DNA from: Candidatus Andeanibacterium colombiense
Lineage (GTDB): Bacteria > Pseudomonadota > Alphaproteobacteria > Sphingomonadales > Sphingomonadaceae
NCBI GenBank assembly: GCA_029202985.1
Contig: CP119316.1
Location: 3,025,001-3,089,000 of the forward strand
Direction: 5' to 3'
Length of the DNA: 64,000 nucleotides
The translations under genes were made by a program, and so were the position numbers. Under the pieces are notes generated by a model. It did no database searches. It worked only from the letters and a program-made list of their open reading frames with translations, and was not told where the DNA came from. Numbering within the stretch: position 1 is the stretch's first letter; each line of letters starts with the position of its first letter. Shown piece by piece: positions 62,182 through 64,000 of the stretch.

Positions 62182-63650
62182 GCGCGGCGTTGCAGCTCAG
62201 GCATCCCGATCGCCTGTATATCGGCGGGGAGTGGATCGCAGCCCATTCCGGCCGCCTGCTCGAGATCGTCTCGCCCGACACCGAACAGGTGGTGGCGCAT
62301 GTCGCCGAGGCCGACGCGGAAGACATGGATCGTGCGGTCGCGGCTGCCCGGCAGGCTTTCGACCACGGCCCCTGGCCGTGGCTCAGCCCAAGCGAGCGGA
62401 TCGCGGCGATGGAGCGGCTGGTGGCGGCACTCCGCCGCCGACACCCGGATCTCGCCGCGGCATGGTCGTTGCAGATGGGTGGGCTGGAGGCGATGGGCGG
62501 CTATCTCACCGAACGTGGATCCCAGAATTTCGAGGACGCGATCCGGGTGGGGAAGGATTTTCCGTTCATCACCAAGGTGGATTCGCCCGCGGCGCCGGCT
62601 TCCTATGTGGTGCACGAAGCGGTCGGGGTCGTCGCTGCGATCGCGCCCTGGAACGTGCCTTACATGATCATGGCGGCCAAGGTCGCGCCGGCGCTGCTGA
62701 CGGGCTGCACGGTGGTCATGAAGCCCTCGCCGGAAACCCCGATCGAGGCCTATATCATCGCCGAATGCGCGGAGGAGGCCGGCCTTCCCGCGGGCGTGAT
62801 CAATCTCGCGCCCGGCCATCGCGAGGCGGCCGATCACCTGGTCCGTAATCCCGGGGTGGACAAGGTGAGCTTCACCGGCTCCACCGCGGCTGGCAAGCAT
62901 ATCGGCCAGGTCTGTGCTGCGCGGGTTGCGCGTTGCACGCTCGAGTTGGGCGGCAAGTCGGCCGCGGTAATCCTTGACGACATGCCGGCAAGCGAGGCGG
63001 CGAGCATCCTGTCCGGCGCGATCACCATGGTCAGCGGGCAGGTATGCGCCATGCTGACCCGCGCGATCGTGCCCAAGCGCCGGCACGACGAGATCGCGGA
63101 TGCGATCGTCGCCGCGATGCGCCAGGTCAGGGTCGGCCATTCGAACGATCCCGCAGCGCAAATGGGGCCGTTAGCGATGGCCCGTCAGCTCGAACGTGTG
63201 GAAAGCTATATCCAGGCCGGGATGTCCGAAGGCGCCGATCTGCTGACCGGCGGCGGACGGCCGAGCTATCTCAATCGCGGTTATTTCTTCGAGCCGACCC
63301 TGTTCGGCAATGTCGACAACGGGATGAAGATCGCCCGCGAGGAAATCTTCGGCCCGGTGCTGAGCCTGATTCCGTGCGAGGACGAAGAAGACGCGATCCG
63401 TATCGCCAACGACAGCGACTACGGCCTCAACGGCTCGGTCCTGACCCACGATGCCGACGCAGCGTGGCGTGTGGCCCGGCGCATTCGCACCGGCAATGTC
63501 GGGCAGAACGGCATGCGGACAGACTTCTCGCTGCCGTTCGGCGGCTACAAGCAGTCCGGGATCGGCCGCGAAGGCGGCCCGCAGGGCCTGATGCACTTTA
63601 TCGAGACCAAGACGATCATGCTCGACGGGGTCCCCGCCGCCGCAGACTGA
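62178..63650 (+). CDS. NAD(P)-dependent aldehyde dehydrogenase
   Basis: The GTG at 62178 overlaps the EthD stop. The 490-residue protein has all ALDH landmarks: N159 in APWNVP, KPSPETP, GSTAAG, E257 in LELGGKSA, the nucleophile C290 in SGQVCAML, EEIFGPVLS and LPFGGYKQSGIGREGG. The module makes aldehydes at the benzoylformate decarboxylase (and perhaps the GMC enzyme), so oxidation of a benzaldehyde to a benzoate, the Rieske substrate, is the likely step. A clear terminator follows. Confidence 0.93.
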   Translation: MSAALQLRHPDRLYIGGEWIAAHSGRLLEIVSPDTEQVVAHVAEADAEDMDRAVAAARQAFDHGPWPWLSPSERIAAMERLVAALRRRHPDLAAAWSLQMGGLEAMGGYLTERGSQNFEDAIRVGKDFPFITKVDSPAAPASYVVHEAVGVVAAIAPWNVPYMIMAAKVAPALLTGCTVVMKPSPETPIEAYIIAECAEEAGLPAGVINLAPGHREAADHLVRNPGVDKVSFTGSTAAGKHIGQVCAARVARCTLELGGKSAAVILDDMPASEAASILSGAITMVSGQVCAMLTRAIVPKRRHDEIADAIVAAMRQVRVGHSNDPAAQMGPLAMARQLERVESYIQAGMSEGADLLTGGGRPSYLNRGYFFEPTLFGNVDNGMKIAREEIFGPVLSLIPCEDEEDAIRIANDSDYGLNGSVLTHDADAAWRVARRIRTGNVGQNGMRTDFSLPFGGYKQSGIGREGGPQGLMHFIETKTIMLDGVPAAAD

Positions 63651-63699
63651 TTGCGCAGCCACCCAAGGTGCCCGCCAAATCCACGGCGGCCACCTTTTG

Positions 63700-63731
63700 C
63701 CGGGTCCCCGCATGGGGACCCGGTCTTTTTT
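63700..63731 (+). terminator. Intrinsic terminator after the aldehyde dehydrogenase
   Basis: CCGGGTCCCC (63700-63709) and GGGGACCCGG (63714-63723) form a perfect 10-bp stem with a 4-base loop, followed by TC and six T. This is the clearest rho-independent terminator in the window. Confidence 0.92.
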
Positions 63732-63788
63732 CGAAGGATGCGCGGGCCCGCATTTGCCCGCGTACCAAGCAAGAGGGAGGCGAATTCC

Positions 63789-64000
63789 ATGAAAGCCCCT
63801 ACCGTTGCTGCGCTGCTGCTGGCGGCTATTCCGGCCGTGCCGCTGCTCGCGCAAGACGGTGCGCTGACTCCGCAGGACTATATCGAGATCCAGGAACTCA
63901 ACGCACACTATGCGCTGGCCATAGATGAATGCACCAATGGTGGTTACGACTATGCCGATCTCTACACGCCCGATGGTACCTTCGGCTTGTCCGAAAAATG
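63789..64000 (+). CDS. Exported SnoaL-like/NTF2-fold protein, N-terminal part (runs off right edge)
   Basis: ATG 63789 has AGAGGGAGG before it. Seventy codons are visible: a signal peptide (1-21, VPLLAQ) and the beginning of a SnoaL-like domain (DYIEIQELNAHYALAID, YADLYTPDGTFG), known from small exported isomerase- or dehydratase-like proteins in sphingomonad aromatic and terpenoid clusters. The rest lies outside the window. It is separated from the previous operon by a strong terminator, so it begins a new unit. Confidence 0.8.
   Translation, partial: MKAPTVAALLLAAIPAVPLLAQDGALTPQDYIEIQELNAHYALAIDECTNGGYDYADLYTPDGTFGLSEK

Overview
The window reads as one contiguous piece of a GC-rich alphaproteobacterial chromosome, most likely a sphingomonad (Sphingomonas/Novosphingobium/Sphingobium type). 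The evidence is the density of SusC-like TonB-dependent receptors (four full-length ones in 64 kb, each with a signal peptide, an IVVTA/IIVTA TonB box and a terminal Phe), the many secreted or lipoprotein hydrolases, and the aromatic-ring chemistry. No rRNA, tRNA, CRISPR or phage genes were seen. Nearly all content is catabolic: a row of self-contained uptake-and-degradation modules, each with its own regulator.

Layout. (1) 1-8.5 kb: an IclR regulator fragment faces a Fe(II)/2-oxoglutarate dioxygenase, a ThDP enzyme, an MFS carrier and a TonB receptor; a DUF3237 protein and a MarR regulator read the other way. (2) 8.7-23 kb: a battery of secreted hydrolases (two-domain esterase, ceramidase-like hydrolase, two Tat-type esterases, a tannase/feruloyl-esterase lipoprotein) with a TonB receptor, an MFS carrier, a LacI regulator, a GH68 sucrose-splitting enzyme and a ROK fructokinase. 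Three near-identical LacI-type operators (core GCAATCGATTG) lie in front of three of its transcription units; two of them sit exactly 70 bp before their start codons. I propose this is a locus for esterified (acylated or phenolic) sucrose. (3) 23-34 kb: an IS6-type transposase remnant, then M24 peptidase, threonine-dehydratase-like, ornithine-cyclodeaminase-like, peptide transporter, Lrp regulator, TonB receptor, M20 carbamoylase-like hydrolase and a secreted metallo-beta-lactamase-fold enzyme; it resembles the eutB/eutC/doeA set but is coupled to peptide import. Two broken regulators follow (an Lrp remnant and a NodD-like LysR shifted at a run of eight G).

(4) 35-40.1 kb: a tightly coupled ring-cleavage operon: flavin monooxygenase, type I extradiol dioxygenase, alpha/beta hydrolase, cupin, FAH-family hydrolase and a small secreted protein. 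(5) 40.1-43.6 kb: Crp/Fnr regulator with a small acidic protein, and a large-subunit catalase. (6) 43.8-64 kb: an aromatic-acid type MFS carrier, three SMP-30 lactonase-like proteins, a TonB receptor, a GMC oxidoreductase, a PQQ dehydrogenase split from its membrane domain, a LysR regulator, benzoylformate decarboxylase, both subunits of a benzoate-type Rieske dioxygenase, a ketopantoate-reductase-like enzyme, an EthD protein, an aldehyde dehydrogenase and the start of a SnoaL-like secreted protein. Five intergenic regions of module 6 share a TTAACGTG(A)TAAT-like element, suggesting one regulon that oxidises an aromatic alcohol or 2-oxoacid to a benzoate-type acid and dihydroxylates it. The Rieske reductase and the diol dehydrogenase are not in the window.
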